Source of the DNA: Hymenobacter monticola
Lineage (GTDB): Bacteria > Bacteroidota > Bacteroidia > Cytophagales > Hymenobacteraceae
Reading direction: 5' to 3'
Assembly: GCF_022811645.1 (NCBI RefSeq)
Contig: NZ_CP094537.1
Location: 1 to 64,000 of the forward strand
Length of the DNA: 64,000 nucleotides
A program made the position numbers and the translations under genes. This document shows positions 1 to 7,502 of this stretch, in pieces. Numbering within the stretch: the first letter of the stretch is position 1; the number at the start of each line of letters is the position of its first letter. The notes under the pieces were generated by a model, which did not search any database, had not been told where the DNA came from, and saw nothing but the letters and a program-made list of their open reading frames with translations.

Positions 1-22
1 ACAAAATGCACATGCATTGCAA

Positions 23-451
23 TCATCCTACGTTCTTAATGTCGTGCTCTACGCTTTGAATTTCGTCCTGCATGATGTCCTCAGTAATAATCCCATCTTC
101 TTTGAATTTCACTAGCACCCACTTATACAAGTCAAAGTAGACACGTCCCCAACTGCTCAGAACGCCTCTATAAATGTGGTTGTCTCCTGAAACCACATTC
201 TGTTCAGCATTTTCCTTTAGAGCATTTAAACATACCCTACGGGCCGAAACGGAGCCATTTCTAACAGCTGCAGTAATTTTATCAGACTGGTTCAGAAGCA
301 TTTTTTTGCAGTCATCGCGCACTTTGCCTGACAGAGAAGCTCCCTCTAGTGTACTACCAAAACGCTCAGAAATCTCCGTACTAAAAGCATCAAGGGCATT
401 CAATACTTCTTTTATCTCTCTGGTTGTAAATAAATTAGAGAAAAAGTTCAT
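23..451 (-). CDS. hypothetical protein, 142 aa
   Basis: I do not recognise this family. The product is a soluble, mostly helical protein rich in charged residues, with no signal peptide or membrane segment. The frame starts at an ATG (449-451) and ends in TAG close to the window edge. The opposite-strand frame over 174-482 is an antisense shadow with an unnatural composition. The gene has a lower GC content than most of its neighbours, which may mean separate acquisition. No functional neighbour helps to place it. Confidence 0.6.
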   Translation of the reverse strand: MNFFSNLFTTREIKEVLNALDAFSTEISERFGSTLEGASLSGKVRDDCKKMLLNQSDKITAAVRNGSVSARRVCLNALKENAEQNVVSGDNHIYRGVLSSWGRVYFDLYKWVLVKFKEDGIITEDIMQDEIQSVEHDIKNVG

Positions 452-530
452 GCGGTCTAGAGTTAGTGGTAAAAGAGTTTGAACTGCTGCTCATCGCAAA
501 AGAATGCCGTAGTCTTTCCAGTTTCTTGGC

Positions 531-758
531 TTAGGTACTGCTTTGGGAATCGGTAATGCTAACGCTCATTTCGTAGCGGTCAGCCTCGGCGGGTGCCCCG
601 CTAGGTGGGGTAATGACGATTTCGTAGCGGTCCGTCGCATATTCGGCATAAATCCGGGTACGAGCGGCTTCTACAGCTTCTTCGGAGTTGGTAACGCCGG
701 TTACTGTTACGGTGGTGGCATGGGAGCCAGGGCCGGGACTTTCAAAGAATACTTCCAT
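531..758 (-). CDS. small hypothetical protein, 75 aa
   Basis: This is a short soluble protein whose N-terminus alternates Val and Thr (VTVTGVTNSEEAVEAART), like a small alpha/beta domain; I do not recognise it. I prefer the ATG at 756-758 over the upstream ATG at 813-815. The extra 19 residues of the longer frame have poor composition, and the preferred start follows a pyrimidine-rich leader (TTCTCCCTTTTGTTCT) that is also present upstream of the minus-strand gene at 3720-4094. It is divergent from the UDG-like gene that starts at 786. Confidence 0.5.
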   Translation of the reverse strand: MEVFFESPGPGSHATTVTVTGVTNSEEAVEAARTRIYAEYATDRYEIVITPPSGAPAEADRYEMSVSITDSQSST

Positions 759-785
759 CGTAGGAGAACAAAAGGGAGAAAAATA

Positions 786-1460
786 ATGACATTGACTTGT
801 GGAAAGTGCGCCCATATGGGCTTAGGCTTTTACTCTGATACCATTGGTCCTGCCGACTATCTAGAGGGTAAAACAACTGCGGATATTTGGATTGTAGGGC
901 TCAACCCAAGCCATGACATTGGCCACGTTGAGCAGCGAACAGCCGCCGAGTTTGCAGATTTCGACCCTGATTGCCATAGCTATTTCAGGGATTTTAGAAA
1001 AGTCTCACCTGCTCTGTATGCGAATTGGAAAAGCCCAAACAGTCGTATTGCTCATACGGACTTGGTGAAGTGCTTCTCTCCAAGCTTTCCGCCCATTGTA
1101 TCAGTTAATGGCTTTTCAAGGGCGGTTGACAAGAACCAGGTGGTGAATAACTGCAGCACGCATCTACTTGAACAGATTCGTCGATTCAGGCCCAAAGTGA
1201 TTATCTGTAATGGTGCCCCGGTATGTTACACCGTCATGGGGTTCTTTCCTCCCAATATCGAGGCGCAGACCAATCGGGCTACCTCTTACAAGTACGACCT
1301 AGACTTGGGGAATGGCACAAAGCATTCCTTTTGGCTCGTGCTCTCGGGCTTTATCGGAAGGATAGACGACTGGAACAAAAGAAGGCTAGGGGTTGAAATT
1401 GAGGAAATACTGGCGAGTGAAGGAATTGAGCTGCATTCGGGCACAAGCAGCTACTCATAA
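786..1460 (+). CDS. uracil-DNA glycosylase-like protein
   Basis: The 224-residue protein begins with a CxxC pair (CGKCAHMGLG) and has a GLNPS segment at about residues 40-44 (IWIVGLNPSHDIGH). Further on are a hydrophobic strand with N (KVIICNGAP) and a late LSGFIGR segment. This layout fits the uracil-DNA glycosylase superfamily, which excises damaged bases, but I cannot see a decisive catalytic motif, so the name is by fold resemblance. An ATG at 786 is chosen because the open frame continues upstream without plausible protein. The 3' end overlaps the convergent gene at 1451 by 10 bp. Confidence 0.55.
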   Translation: MTLTCGKCAHMGLGFYSDTIGPADYLEGKTTADIWIVGLNPSHDIGHVEQRTAAEFADFDPDCHSYFRDFRKVSPALYANWKSPNSRIAHTDLVKCFSPSFPPIVSVNGFSRAVDKNQVVNNCSTHLLEQIRRFRPKVIICNGAPVCYTVMGFFPPNIEAQTNRATSYKYDLDLGNGTKHSFWLVLSGFIGRIDDWNKRRLGVEIEEILASEGIELHSGTSSYS

Positions 1461-1813
1461 CCTTTGAGAAAGGTAAGCTGCTCCTGAAAGGCAGCCAGCG
1501 CCTCGGCCGATGACAATACAAAGCGGTGGGTTTTACTACCTGGTGGGTACTGCAGCAATCCAGTAGGCATGGCAAGGCTGCCGAGCAGCCGGTGTAAAAA
1601 GCGGGGCTGGGGCCCTTTGAGGGTGTTGTTTTTCAGGCCAACAACATTGGTGTAGGTTAGCTGCTGCGCGTCGCAAAACGACTTTAAGTTACCGCTACCA
1701 AGCATTTTCAGGCGGGCCTGGGCATAATGTAGAGCGTCCTCATAGGACACAGATAAACGCAAGTCCGGCAGGGTGAGCGGTGCTGCTTCTTGGCGGCATT
1801 CTTCTTTTATCAT
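1451..1813 (-). CDS. hypothetical protein, 120 aa
   Basis: This is a soluble protein of unknown family. The middle (LKSFCDAQQLTYTNVVGLKN) has the rhythm of a helix-turn-helix, so a small DNA-binding protein is possible, but this is only an impression. It is the last gene of a minus-strand series: the gene upstream ends at 1817, three bases before this ATG at 1811-1813, so the two are very likely co-transcribed. Confidence 0.5.
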   Translation of the reverse strand: MIKEECRQEAAPLTLPDLRLSVSYEDALHYAQARLKMLGSGNLKSFCDAQQLTYTNVVGLKNNTLKGPQPRFLHRLLGSLAMPTGLLQYPPGSKTHRFVLSSAEALAAFQEQLTFLKGYE

Positions 1814-1816
1814 GCT

Positions 1817-2101
1817 TTATAGCTGCTTGAAGAGGGGCTGTAGGGGTGCCAGATGAGTTGGGAGCCACTCGGGGTAGAGTTTGTGGCAGAGATAGCCAAA
1901 GCTCAGGCTACCGGCCAGCATCAGCACCCAAATGATGCGCTCCGTGCGACGGGCAAAGACTAATTCGGTTTCAATGGCCAGCGCAGTCGTTTTATCCCCT
2001 TGGTGCAATGCTTTCAGCTTCAGGTCGACTTGGCAAAGGGCTGTTGAATTATCAATCAGCTGCTCTAGCAGCCGTTCGGATGGGTGGGAATAAGGATTCA
2101 T
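1817..2101 (-). CDS. small membrane-anchored hypothetical protein, 94 aa
   Basis: One hydrophobic segment (IIWVLMLAGSLSFGYLC) near residues 58-74 predicts a single transmembrane helix, preceded by a charged helical part. I chose the ATG at 2099-2101. An upstream in-frame ATG (2173) would run through the 3' end of the preceding gene and add Pro/Ala-rich sequence. It forms a pair with the similarly built single-span gene at 2113-2385. Confidence 0.5.
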   Translation of the reverse strand: MNPYSHPSERLLEQLIDNSTALCQVDLKLKALHQGDKTTALAIETELVFARRTERIIWVLMLAGSLSFGYLCHKLYPEWLPTHLAPLQPLFKQL

Positions 2102-2112
2102 CGGCAAGGGTA

Positions 2113-2385
2113 CTAATGCATGATTAGGGGCGGTGCTGGGAACTGGGCTTGTACCCAATTTCCGAAAAGCCAAGCCAGGCCAAAAATGGCCGTAGTGCCG
2201 CCGATGATGATGGCGGCCACTGCGCGGTTGTACCGTTTCTGGTCCTGGGCCAGCTTTGGGAGTGCCTGGCGTAGCAGCTCGTCCCCGCGACGGCTGACCG
2301 CGTAAAGCGTCTGGCTTAACGGGTCCGTGGCAAGGGGAAGCGGTGGTAAAGGCCGGTGTTGCCGGCGACGAGGGAGGAACCTCAT
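2113..2385 (-). CDS. small membrane protein, 90 aa
   Basis: The start codon overlaps the stop of the upstream gene as ATGA (2382-2385), so translation is probably coupled. The N-terminus is basic and proline-rich, followed by a charged helix (DELLRQALPKLAQDQKRYNR) and one hydrophobic span (AVAAIIIGGTTAIFGLAWLF). I do not recognise the family. The longer frame upstream (to 2628) is the shadow of the preceding gene. Confidence 0.5.
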   Translation of the reverse strand: MRFLPRRRQHRPLPPLPLATDPLSQTLYAVSRRGDELLRQALPKLAQDQKRYNRAVAAIIIGGTTAIFGLAWLFGNWVQAQFPAPPLIMH

Positions 2386-2819
2386 GCGGCGTAGGGCAAT
2401 GCGCGCCACGCCAGCGCGGGGGCCTGGCCGCTGCTCAGCTGCTGCACCAGCGTATCGACTTCCTCCGGGCTGAGCATATCCCGGCGCGGGCCTAGAAACC
2501 GGATACCATCGAACAAGTCCCGCTCCCCGCTCACAAAGCGCACGGCGTACACGTTTTCGTAGTTGCCGGTGTAAGCGTAGCGGGTGAAGAGCGTAAGGGC
2601 CTGGGGGTCGATGTTGTACTCCTGGCAAATTTTAGCGGCCAGCGTTAGCGGGCACTGCGCGAGGCCGGCTGCGCCACCTTCGGCCAATTCGGTTGCAACG
2701 GCCCATCCCTGCTCGGGATGAACGACCAACTCGCAACGGGTCGGGGCCTGCTTCACGTCGTCGTATAGATGGAATGGCAGTGCATGAGTAACGCCGGCCA
2801 GCGTGACTAAGCTGTTCAT
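2382..2819 (-). CDS. hypothetical protein, 145 aa
   Basis: This is a soluble alpha/beta protein with a regular composition and no signal peptide. The end of the gene is translationally coupled (ATGA) to the 90-aa membrane protein downstream. The region after residue 75 (LFTRYAYTGNYENVYAVRFV) looks like a small beta-rich domain. No known family was recognised. It belongs to a run of small minus-strand genes (1451-5246) of the kind that fill Hymenobacter-like plasmids. Confidence 0.55.
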   Translation of the reverse strand: MNSLVTLAGVTHALPFHLYDDVKQAPTRCELVVHPEQGWAVATELAEGGAAGLAQCPLTLAAKICQEYNIDPQALTLFTRYAYTGNYENVYAVRFVSGERDLFDGIRFLGPRRDMLSPEEVDTLVQQLSSGQAPALAWRALPYAA

Positions 2820-2853
2820 AGGAAAGGAAAATAAGTGGTAGGGAAAGGCAGAT

Positions 2854-3117
2854 TTAGGGGAGTGCTACAAGCCAGCCCTGACGCTGAAAACGCTCGCGCA
2901 GTTCGTCGGCCGACGTGTCCTCCCCGATGAATTGCAGCCACTCAGCCACGGTAGCCAGGTCCGGGGCTTCGGCCAGAAATTCGTTTGGGGTGTTGAGCGC
3001 AGTGGCCGCGGTCAGGCGCTGCTCCGGGTCGGGGTAGCGCAGTAGCAGCTCGGCCATCTGATAGAGCATCCCCCGGACGCCTAGCGTTGGCGGAGTTGAT
3101 TCAAAGGGAATATCCAT
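2854..3117 (-). CDS. hypothetical protein, 87 aa
   Basis: This is a small acidic helical protein of unknown family. I start it at the ATG 3115-3117 (MDIPFES); an ATG four codons upstream (3129) is also possible. The spacing to the gene downstream (34 bp) and upstream (27 bp) fits one minus-strand transcription unit. Confidence 0.5.
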   Translation of the reverse strand: MDIPFESTPPTLGVRGMLYQMAELLLRYPDPEQRLTAATALNTPNEFLAEAPDLATVAEWLQFIGEDTSADELRERFQRQGWLVALP

Positions 3118-3144
3118 CCGGGCTGGCAATGGAAGGAATAGGGA

Positions 3145-3510
3145 TTAGTGTTGCCGGGAAGGCCGGCCGGGCTGCGAGGCCGGAATCTCGCTGGGGTTCT
3201 GCATCTGGTAAACGGCCAACTGAAAGACCTGCTCCAAGTCCAGTTTGGCCAGCACGGCCAGCCGCTGCAGTTCGTCCAGCGTGGCGGTTTCGGGCTTCTG
3301 CATCCGGAGCGTAAGCGTCCGGTAAACGACGCCCAATTCCTGAGCGACTTCCGTTCGGGGGCCTAGCGCATGGATTAGCTCAGCCAGCGTATGGCAGGCC
3401 ACCGGGCCGGGGCTGGTCGGTTGAAGGAGTGGCATAACTTGAATGCTGGGGACCGTCGGGGCTTTGGGGCTTTTCATGGGAGCAAAAGAAGGCTGCTTTT
3501 TTGTCAACAT
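3145..3510 (-). CDS. putative helix-turn-helix regulator, 121 aa
   Basis: Residues 40-100 (from LAELIHALGP to LEQVFQLAVY) have the five-helix rhythm of a Cro/XRE-type domain: EVAQELGVVYRTLTLRMQ as helices 2-3 and TLDELQRLAVLAKL as helices 4-5. The N-terminal 35 residues are basic and proline-rich. The ATG at 3508-3510 lies inside a palindrome (TTACGG-CTTA-CCGTAA, 3510-3525), which would suit autoregulation. A second ATG (3475-3477) is possible. The HTH assignment is by eye only. Confidence 0.5.
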   Translation of the reverse strand: MLTKKQPSFAPMKSPKAPTVPSIQVMPLLQPTSPGPVACHTLAELIHALGPRTEVAQELGVVYRTLTLRMQKPETATLDELQRLAVLAKLDLEQVFQLAVYQMQNPSEIPASQPGRPSRQH

Positions 3511-3525
3511 TACGGCTTACCGTAA
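3510..3525. promoter_or_regulatory. palindrome overlapping the start of the HTH gene
   Basis: TTACGG-CTTA-CCGTAA is a perfect 6-bp inverted repeat that touches the ATG of the putative HTH regulator at 3145-3510. Its position suggests an autoregulatory operator. No binding data are available. Confidence 0.4.
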
Positions 3526-3705
3526 AAAATGACAATTTGATGCCCTCACATTGCTCAACTCAAACAAGGCCGGCGCGTCGTAGCAGACTATCTGGAGGCC
3601 GTCCGGCTCGGTGATACAGGCGAGAAATATCAGCACATTGCCTTGCCGCGTCTGGCGCTCGCCGGCCCGCTGCAGGATGGCAAAAGTTGAAAAACCACCT
3701 TTTAT
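3517..3705 (-). pseudogene. possible gene fragment without a start codon
   Basis: Between two genes, a frame on the minus strand reads about 60 protein-like codons (for example NVLIFLACITEPDGLQIVCY) and ends at TAA (3517-3519). It has no ATG, GTG or TTG at its upstream end. It looks like the C-terminal remnant of a lost gene; chance coding-like composition is the alternative. Confidence 0.25.
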
Positions 3706-3719
3706 AAGCCAAGGCCAAG

Positions 3720-4094
3720 CTATTGGCTAGGGTTGCTCGGACCAAGGGGCACTTGGTCAGGAATGGGCAAACTGTCCTCGGTGCGAATGCTGGGGCGCGG
3801 GCCGGTGGGGATAGCTGGCTCGTACCAGTCGCGGTAGGCCGTGTTAAGCCGGTCGGCAACGATGGCCAGTCGCTCGGGGGTACCCTCGCGCTTCAGCCAG
3901 ATATGGGAGCTGCCGCAAACGACTTGGTAGCCCTCGCCCATAAACTCGCGGATGTAGGGCGCCAGCGCCCGCAAATCGTCCTGACGGGTGTGGGCCTGCA
4001 CGTACTTGCGAATGGCCATCAGACGCTCCTTCTCGGCCGCGTCGGCGGGTTGTATCTCAATAGCCAGGTAGGATTCCTGGTGGTATGTGCTCAT
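3720..4094 (-). CDS. hypothetical protein, 124 aa
   Basis: This is a soluble protein of unknown family. A helical N-terminal half (EKERLMAIRKYVQAHT) is followed by a small beta part (YQVVCGSSHIWLKREG) and a proline-rich tail. The ATG at 4092-4094 is preferred because it follows a pyrimidine-rich leader (CTCCCTTTTGTTCT) shared with the gene at 531-758. The longer frame reaching 4466 is mostly the shadow of the next gene. Confidence 0.55.
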   Translation of the reverse strand: MSTYHQESYLAIEIQPADAAEKERLMAIRKYVQAHTRQDDLRALAPYIREFMGEGYQVVCGSSHIWLKREGTPERLAIVADRLNTAYRDWYEPAIPTGPRPSIRTEDSLPIPDQVPLGPSNPSQ

Positions 4095-4132
4095 AGGGAA
4101 AAGAACAAAAGGGAGAAAAGAGACTGGGGGAA

Positions 4133-4423
4133 TTAGACTAGAAGTAAAGAGTACTGCCCGCCTTGTTCCTCGCGGGTCCGGCGCAGGCCCTCCTGGGCTA
4201 TCGGGCGGGCCGCTTTTACGAGCTTTAGCAGCGCCTCGTAAGCTTCGGGCGTGTCGATTAGCATACCCATGTGCTCCGCTACTTCCTCGGCCAGCACTTC
4301 GCTGTTGATGCCTTTGCCTAGTTGCTGCATCAGGGCCTCGACGTCGGCAATGGCGGCTATCACCTGGTTGCGGTACTGGTTCCACGTCGGGCTTTGAATG
4401 GTCGGGGCTTCGCTGGCTTTCAT
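4133..4423 (-). CDS. hypothetical protein, 96 aa
   Basis: This is a small, almost wholly helical acidic protein (IADVEALMQQLGKGINSEVL) without membrane segments. The ATG is at 4421-4423. It lies 38 bp upstream of the 124-aa gene on the same strand and is probably co-transcribed with it. I do not recognise the family. Confidence 0.5.
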   Translation of the reverse strand: MKASEAPTIQSPTWNQYRNQVIAAIADVEALMQQLGKGINSEVLAEEVAEHMGMLIDTPEAYEALLKLVKAARPIAQEGLRRTREEQGGQYSLLLV

Positions 4424-4492
4424 AGCGGGAGCAGATTACTTGACGGCCCATTGCAAGGCCTGCCATGTGGGTAAAAATTCGAGTTCGGCGTC

Positions 4493-4873
4493 CTAGCGCT
4501 GGGCGCTGGCGTAGGCTTTGCCCTGGCTGAGCACCACCGCCTGGGCGCTGTGAATCGGGGCCTGGTCCTGGACCCGAAAAAAATGGCCGGCGTGGTAGGG
4601 GTTGTAGCTGATGGGCTCTGTGGCCGTGGGCTGCGGAGCGCTACGGAAGGTTCCGATGGCGTAGGCGTGAACATTGCGCTGGCGCTGGGAAAGGACACGC
4701 TGCCGGCCTGATTCCGTCACTTTGAACACTACTCCGGTCAACTGCACCGTGGCAAGATGGGCCACTACCAGCCCCCCAAACTGCACCGAAAACAGGCCCT
4801 TGTATTTCAGGTTGCGGTACACCTTCACTTGCTGGCCTTCTAGGTCGATGGAAAGGGCTCGGGGGGCTTTCAT
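4493..4873 (-). CDS. hypothetical protein, 126 aa
   Basis: The first 60 residues form alternating strands (VKVYRNLKYKGLFSVQFGGL, VVAHLATVQLTG), like a small beta-barrel; the rest is polar. I start at the ATG 4871-4873 (MKAPRALS), 10 bp after the stop of the upstream gene at 4884. The first codons (MKAP) resemble MKAS in the 4133-4423 gene. The family is unknown. Confidence 0.5.
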   Translation of the reverse strand: MKAPRALSIDLEGQQVKVYRNLKYKGLFSVQFGGLVVAHLATVQLTGVVFKVTESGRQRVLSQRQRNVHAYAIGTFRSAPQPTATEPISYNPYHAGHFFRVQDQAPIHSAQAVVLSQGKAYASAQR

Positions 4874-4883
4874 GGCGCGGCGC

Positions 4884-5246
4884 TTAGAGGTGGGTATCGT
4901 AGCCGGTAACCGACGTAAAGAGGGCTTGCAGGTCATCGCCGTACACCATCTCAAAAACTTGCTCGTGGCTGATTACCGGCTCCCAATCCCAATCGACGAG
5001 CACCTGGCGGTAAAATTCCACTTTGTAGGTGTCGGAGGGCATGAGCGTAATTTTCATACGGTTGACCTGGGCCTGGTTCTTCCGCAAATTCATGCGAAGC
5101 CAAGGGTTCGGGTTGCTGTCTGACCGACCAGCTGCCATCAGCTTATCGGCTCCGGTCATCATCAGAAACTTATTGCCGCCAAGCTGCTGCAAAATGATGT
5201 AAGCTTCTTCTACTACTTCGGGCTTCGGGGCTGGGGCGTTGCTCAT
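4884..5246 (-). CDS. hypothetical protein, 120 aa; first gene of a minus-strand run
   Basis: This is a soluble alpha/beta protein of unknown family with a basic middle region (MNLRKNQAQVNRMKITLMPS). It is the first gene after a conserved roughly 100-bp upstream module (5278-5376) that recurs upstream of two other minus-strand orphan genes. That module is therefore the likely promoter for this gene and perhaps for the run down to 1451. Confidence 0.55.
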   Translation of the reverse strand: MSNAPAPKPEVVEEAYIILQQLGGNKFLMMTGADKLMAAGRSDSNPNPWLRMNLRKNQAQVNRMKITLMPSDTYKVEFYRQVLVDWDWEPVISHEQVFEMVYGDDLQALFTSVTGYDTHL

Positions 5247-5277
5247 AGAAAAGGGCTTTTCGATGCGTTGCTGATAC

Positions 5278-5376
5278 TTATTAAACGCAAAAGGACGTGT
5301 TTATGTTGCTTTTTTAGCAATAATAATCTTATTTTTTTGGCAATAAATTGGCATAAAAATGACTTTTCCCCTCTTG
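5278..5376 (-). promoter_or_regulatory. conserved upstream module, copy A
   Basis: This AT-rich stretch is closely similar to 19631-19730 and 21084-21184. On the minus strand the shared features are CAAGAGGG, TGCCAATT, TATTGCCA/TATTGCTA, then ATTATTGCT and a small palindrome (TTGCT...AGCAA), ending in a CGTTTAAT-like sequence. All three copies precede minus-strand plasmid genes. It is probably a shared promoter/operator. Confidence 0.55.
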
Positions 5377-5410
5377 TAGTTTTTGTAATTGCAATCTCCT
5401 TTTGTGCCCT

Positions 5411-5444
5411 GCCCTGCCCCGCCCGGCTCGGGGCCGGGCAGGGC
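5411..5444 (-). terminator. GC-rich hairpin between minus-strand genes
   Basis: Two nested stems, GCCCTG/CAGGGC and CCCGGC/GCCGGG, form a strong hairpin directly after the stop of the gene at 5453-5824. There is no clear T-tract, so it may act as a terminator or as an RNA 3'-end stabiliser. Confidence 0.45.
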
Positions 5445-5452
5445 AGCCGCTC

Positions 5453-5824
5453 CTAGTAGGATTGTAGCCAGCTTAGCTCAGCCGTGTAAAATTGGCGGTC
5501 TGTCTCGTCGGCCAGTGGCTCGGCAACGGTCAGTTCCAGGCCCTCGGCCGTGTTGGTCAGCGTGGGCGTGTGGCCCTGGGCAGTCAGCGCCTCGGCAAAG
5601 CGCTCCAGGTCGCCAAAGCTGCTATCACTGGTGACGCTGTGGATGCCCTTGTTCTGTCCGTAGCTGGTCTGCATCGCGTGGCGCTGGCGGTGGTGCCAGT
5701 CATGGAAGGCAGCGAACTGCTGGGCTAGGCTGGGGGCCTCGCGCAAGTCGAGCGAGTCAAGGAAGAAACCGTAAGCCGCCGAGAAGCTGCGGCGCTCACT
5801 GATGTACTTGGCTCCGTAGCTCAT
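5453..5824 (-). CDS. hypothetical protein, 123 aa
   Basis: This is a soluble protein of unknown family with a His/Arg-rich centre (AAFHDWHHRQRHAMQTSYGQ) and an alpha/beta C-terminal half. The ATG is at 5822-5824. It stands alone between the conserved upstream module and the SMR exporter region, with a GC-rich hairpin just after the stop. Confidence 0.5.
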   Translation of the reverse strand: MSYGAKYISERRSFSAAYGFFLDSLDLREAPSLAQQFAAFHDWHHRQRHAMQTSYGQNKGIHSVTSDSSFGDLERFAEALTAQGHTPTLTNTAEGLELTVAEPLADETDRQFYTAELSWLQSY

Positions 5825-5929
5825 GCGGTAAAGCTTGCCGCTCTCGTCTAGGCCTTCTTATAGCAGCGGGGGGATAAAATTACGCTAAGCTCTTTGTAGC
5901 GTTTTTAACATTGGTAAAAAGAAGAGCGT

Positions 5930-5957
5930 GTACTGGACCGGACCTTTGTGCCAGTAC
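5930..5957. promoter_or_regulatory. inverted repeat around a -7-like box upstream of the SMR exporter
   Basis: GTACTGG (5930-5936) and CCAGTAC (5951-5957) form a perfect 7-bp inverted repeat. The loop carries GACCTTTG, one base from the Bacteroidota -7 box TAnnTTTG. It ends 14 bp before the ATG at 5972, so it is a good operator candidate for the exporter. Confidence 0.45.
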
Positions 5958-5971
5958 ATTTCTTATTTGTC

Positions 5972-6298
5972 ATGCAGTGGTTGTTATTGATATTGGCCGG
6001 GTTAGCCGAAGTCGCGTTTGCCTTTTGTCTCGGCAAGGCGAAGCTGGCTATTGGAGCCGAAGCGGTCGGGTGGTACGCCGCCTTTGGGGGGTGTGCGGTT
6101 CTGAGCTTTTACTTGCTCAACCTGAGCCTAGTGCAGATACCCTTGGGCACGGCTTACGCTGTCTGGACCGGCATCGGGGCGGTGGGTACGGCGGTGGTTG
6201 GTGTCGTGGCCTTCGGGGACCAGCTGACCGGGCCGCGCCTGTTTTTCCTCACCACCCTGATTGGGTCGGTGTTGGGCCTGAAAGCTGTAGCGCATTAG
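5972..6298 (+). CDS. SMR-family exporter, Gdx/SugE type
   Basis: The 108-residue product is a four-span small multidrug resistance protein of the cytoplasmic membrane. The essential glutamate is E13 in the first helix (MQWLLLILAGLAEVAFAF), and helix 3 carries GTAYAVWTGIGAVG, typical of the SugE/Gdx branch, which exports guanidinium by proton antiport; the family works as dual-topology dimers. The ATG at 5972 gives the usual SMR N-terminus; an ATG 24 bp upstream would add eight residues. I see no guanidine riboswitch upstream, only an inverted repeat. The convergent neighbour is a Crp/Fnr regulator. Confidence 0.85.
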   Translation: MQWLLLILAGLAEVAFAFCLGKAKLAIGAEAVGWYAAFGGCAVLSFYLLNLSLVQIPLGTAYAVWTGIGAVGTAVVGVVAFGDQLTGPRLFFLTTLIGSVLGLKAVAH

Positions 6299-6309
6299 CG
6301 ATGTGGCGC

Positions 6310-6885
6310 CTACTTGAGTTTGGCGCGCACGCGGCTCAGCGTGACTTGGGTAATGCCCAAATACGACGCCAGGTGCCCCAGCGCCACGCGGTGCAGCAGG
6401 TGAGGCTGCTGGGCCAGCAGGTCGGCGTAGCGTTCCTCGGCGGTGCGAAACTGCCGGGCAATCAGTTGCTGCTCGGTTTGCTGCCACACGCGCTCGACCA
6501 GCGCCCGCCCCCAGTTGGCCAAGTGGATGTCCTCCCGGTACAAGGCGTGCAGCGCCCGCATGTTGAGGCGAAACAGGCCGCTGTCTTCTAGCAGTTCTAT
6601 CGTCTCGTAGCTCACGGCCTGCTCGGTATATCCCCGAATCGAAGCCAACACAGACCCCTCTTCGGAAAACCAAAACGTGACCTCCCGGTCCGCTCGGCGG
6701 GCATACACCCGCGCCAGGCCCCGCTGCACCACATACACGTGGTGCGCCAGCGCGTCGTCCCGAAACAAGACGGACCCCTTCGGCAGCTCCACGTATTCGG
6801 CCAGCGCCAGCAGCTTATCCAGCGAAGCGGGCGGCAACGGGTACGTGGCCAGCAGAATCTCGGAAAGGGTCAGGTTGGGGGACAT
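6310..6885 (-). CDS. Crp/Fnr-family transcriptional regulator
   Basis: The 191-residue protein has an N-terminal cyclic-nucleotide-type beta-roll (about residues 25-110, with ELPKGSVLF and HHVYVVQRGLARVY), a dimerisation helix, and a C-terminal winged helix with LGHLASYLGITQVTLSRVRA as recognition helix. This is the common Bacteroidota Crp/Fnr type that lacks Fnr cysteines, so the ligand is unknown. It is convergent with the SMR exporter (12 bp apart) and divergent from the acetyltransferase at 6961; the 75-bp shared upstream region is where it could act. Confidence 0.85.
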   Translation of the reverse strand: MSPNLTLSEILLATYPLPPASLDKLLALAEYVELPKGSVLFRDDALAHHVYVVQRGLARVYARRADREVTFWFSEEGSVLASIRGYTEQAVSYETIELLEDSGLFRLNMRALHALYREDIHLANWGRALVERVWQQTEQQLIARQFRTAEERYADLLAQQPHLLHRVALGHLASYLGITQVTLSRVRAKLK

Positions 6886-6960
6886 GCCCGCAAGATAACC
6901 GCTCCTTTTTCTGGTGGGGCTCCGCCTTGCCGCCTTTTTTACCCTTCAACAACTCCCCCT

Positions 6961-7491
6961 ATGGAACCCATCACCCTCCGTCAAGCCACTCCAGCTGACG
7001 TTAGCCAGTTGCAGCACATCGGCCGCCAAACCTTTTTCGAGACGTTCGCTGCCAGCAACTCCGAAGAAAACATGCGCGCCTACCTGGAAGAAGGCTTTGC
7101 GGCCGAAAAGCTGACGGCCGAACTGCAAGAACCACACTCCTCCTTTTACTTCGCCGAGCAGGCCGGCCGCGTTATCGGCTACCTGAAAGTGAACACCGGC
7201 CCGGCGCAAACCGAGCAACACGCACCCAACGCCCTGGAACTCGAACGCATTTACGTGCTGCAGGAATTTCACGGTCAGCGGGTCGGGCAGCTGCTCTACG
7301 AGCAGGCCCTGCACCTGGCCACGCAGGCGCGGGCCGAGTGCCTGTGGCTCGGGGTGTGGGAAGAAAACCCGCGCGCCATCCGCTTCTATGAGAAAAACGG
7401 CTTTGTGGCTTTCGACAAGCACGTGTTCAAGCTCGGCGATGACGAGCAGACCGACATTATGATGAAGCTGCCCTTGCCTCACAACGGCTAG
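6961..7491 (+). CDS. GNAT-family N-acetyltransferase, PaiA-like
   Basis: This is a 176-residue acetyl-CoA-dependent acetyltransferase. Motif A is present as ELERIYVLQEFHGQRVGQLL (about residues 94-113, the acetyl-CoA pyrophosphate loop being QEFHGQRVG), followed by LWLGVWEENPRAIRFYEKNG, the usual GNAT motif B. The overall pattern resembles spermidine/spermine acetyltransferases of the PaiA type, but the substrate is not shown by sequence. It starts at ATG 6961 and is followed 11 bp later by a DMT exporter and then by another GNAT gene, probably one operon. Confidence 0.85.
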   Translation: MEPITLRQATPADVSQLQHIGRQTFFETFAASNSEENMRAYLEEGFAAEKLTAELQEPHSSFYFAEQAGRVIGYLKVNTGPAQTEQHAPNALELERIYVLQEFHGQRVGQLLYEQALHLATQARAECLWLGVWEENPRAIRFYEKNGFVAFDKHVFKLGDDEQTDIMMKLPLPHNG

Positions 7492-7502
7492 CGATAAGGG
7501 CT

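Noticed and set aside
5825..5971. Guanidine riboswitch upstream of the SugE-like gene
   Set aside because: None of the conserved ykkC or mini-ykkC sequence blocks is visible; only a plain inverted repeat is present.
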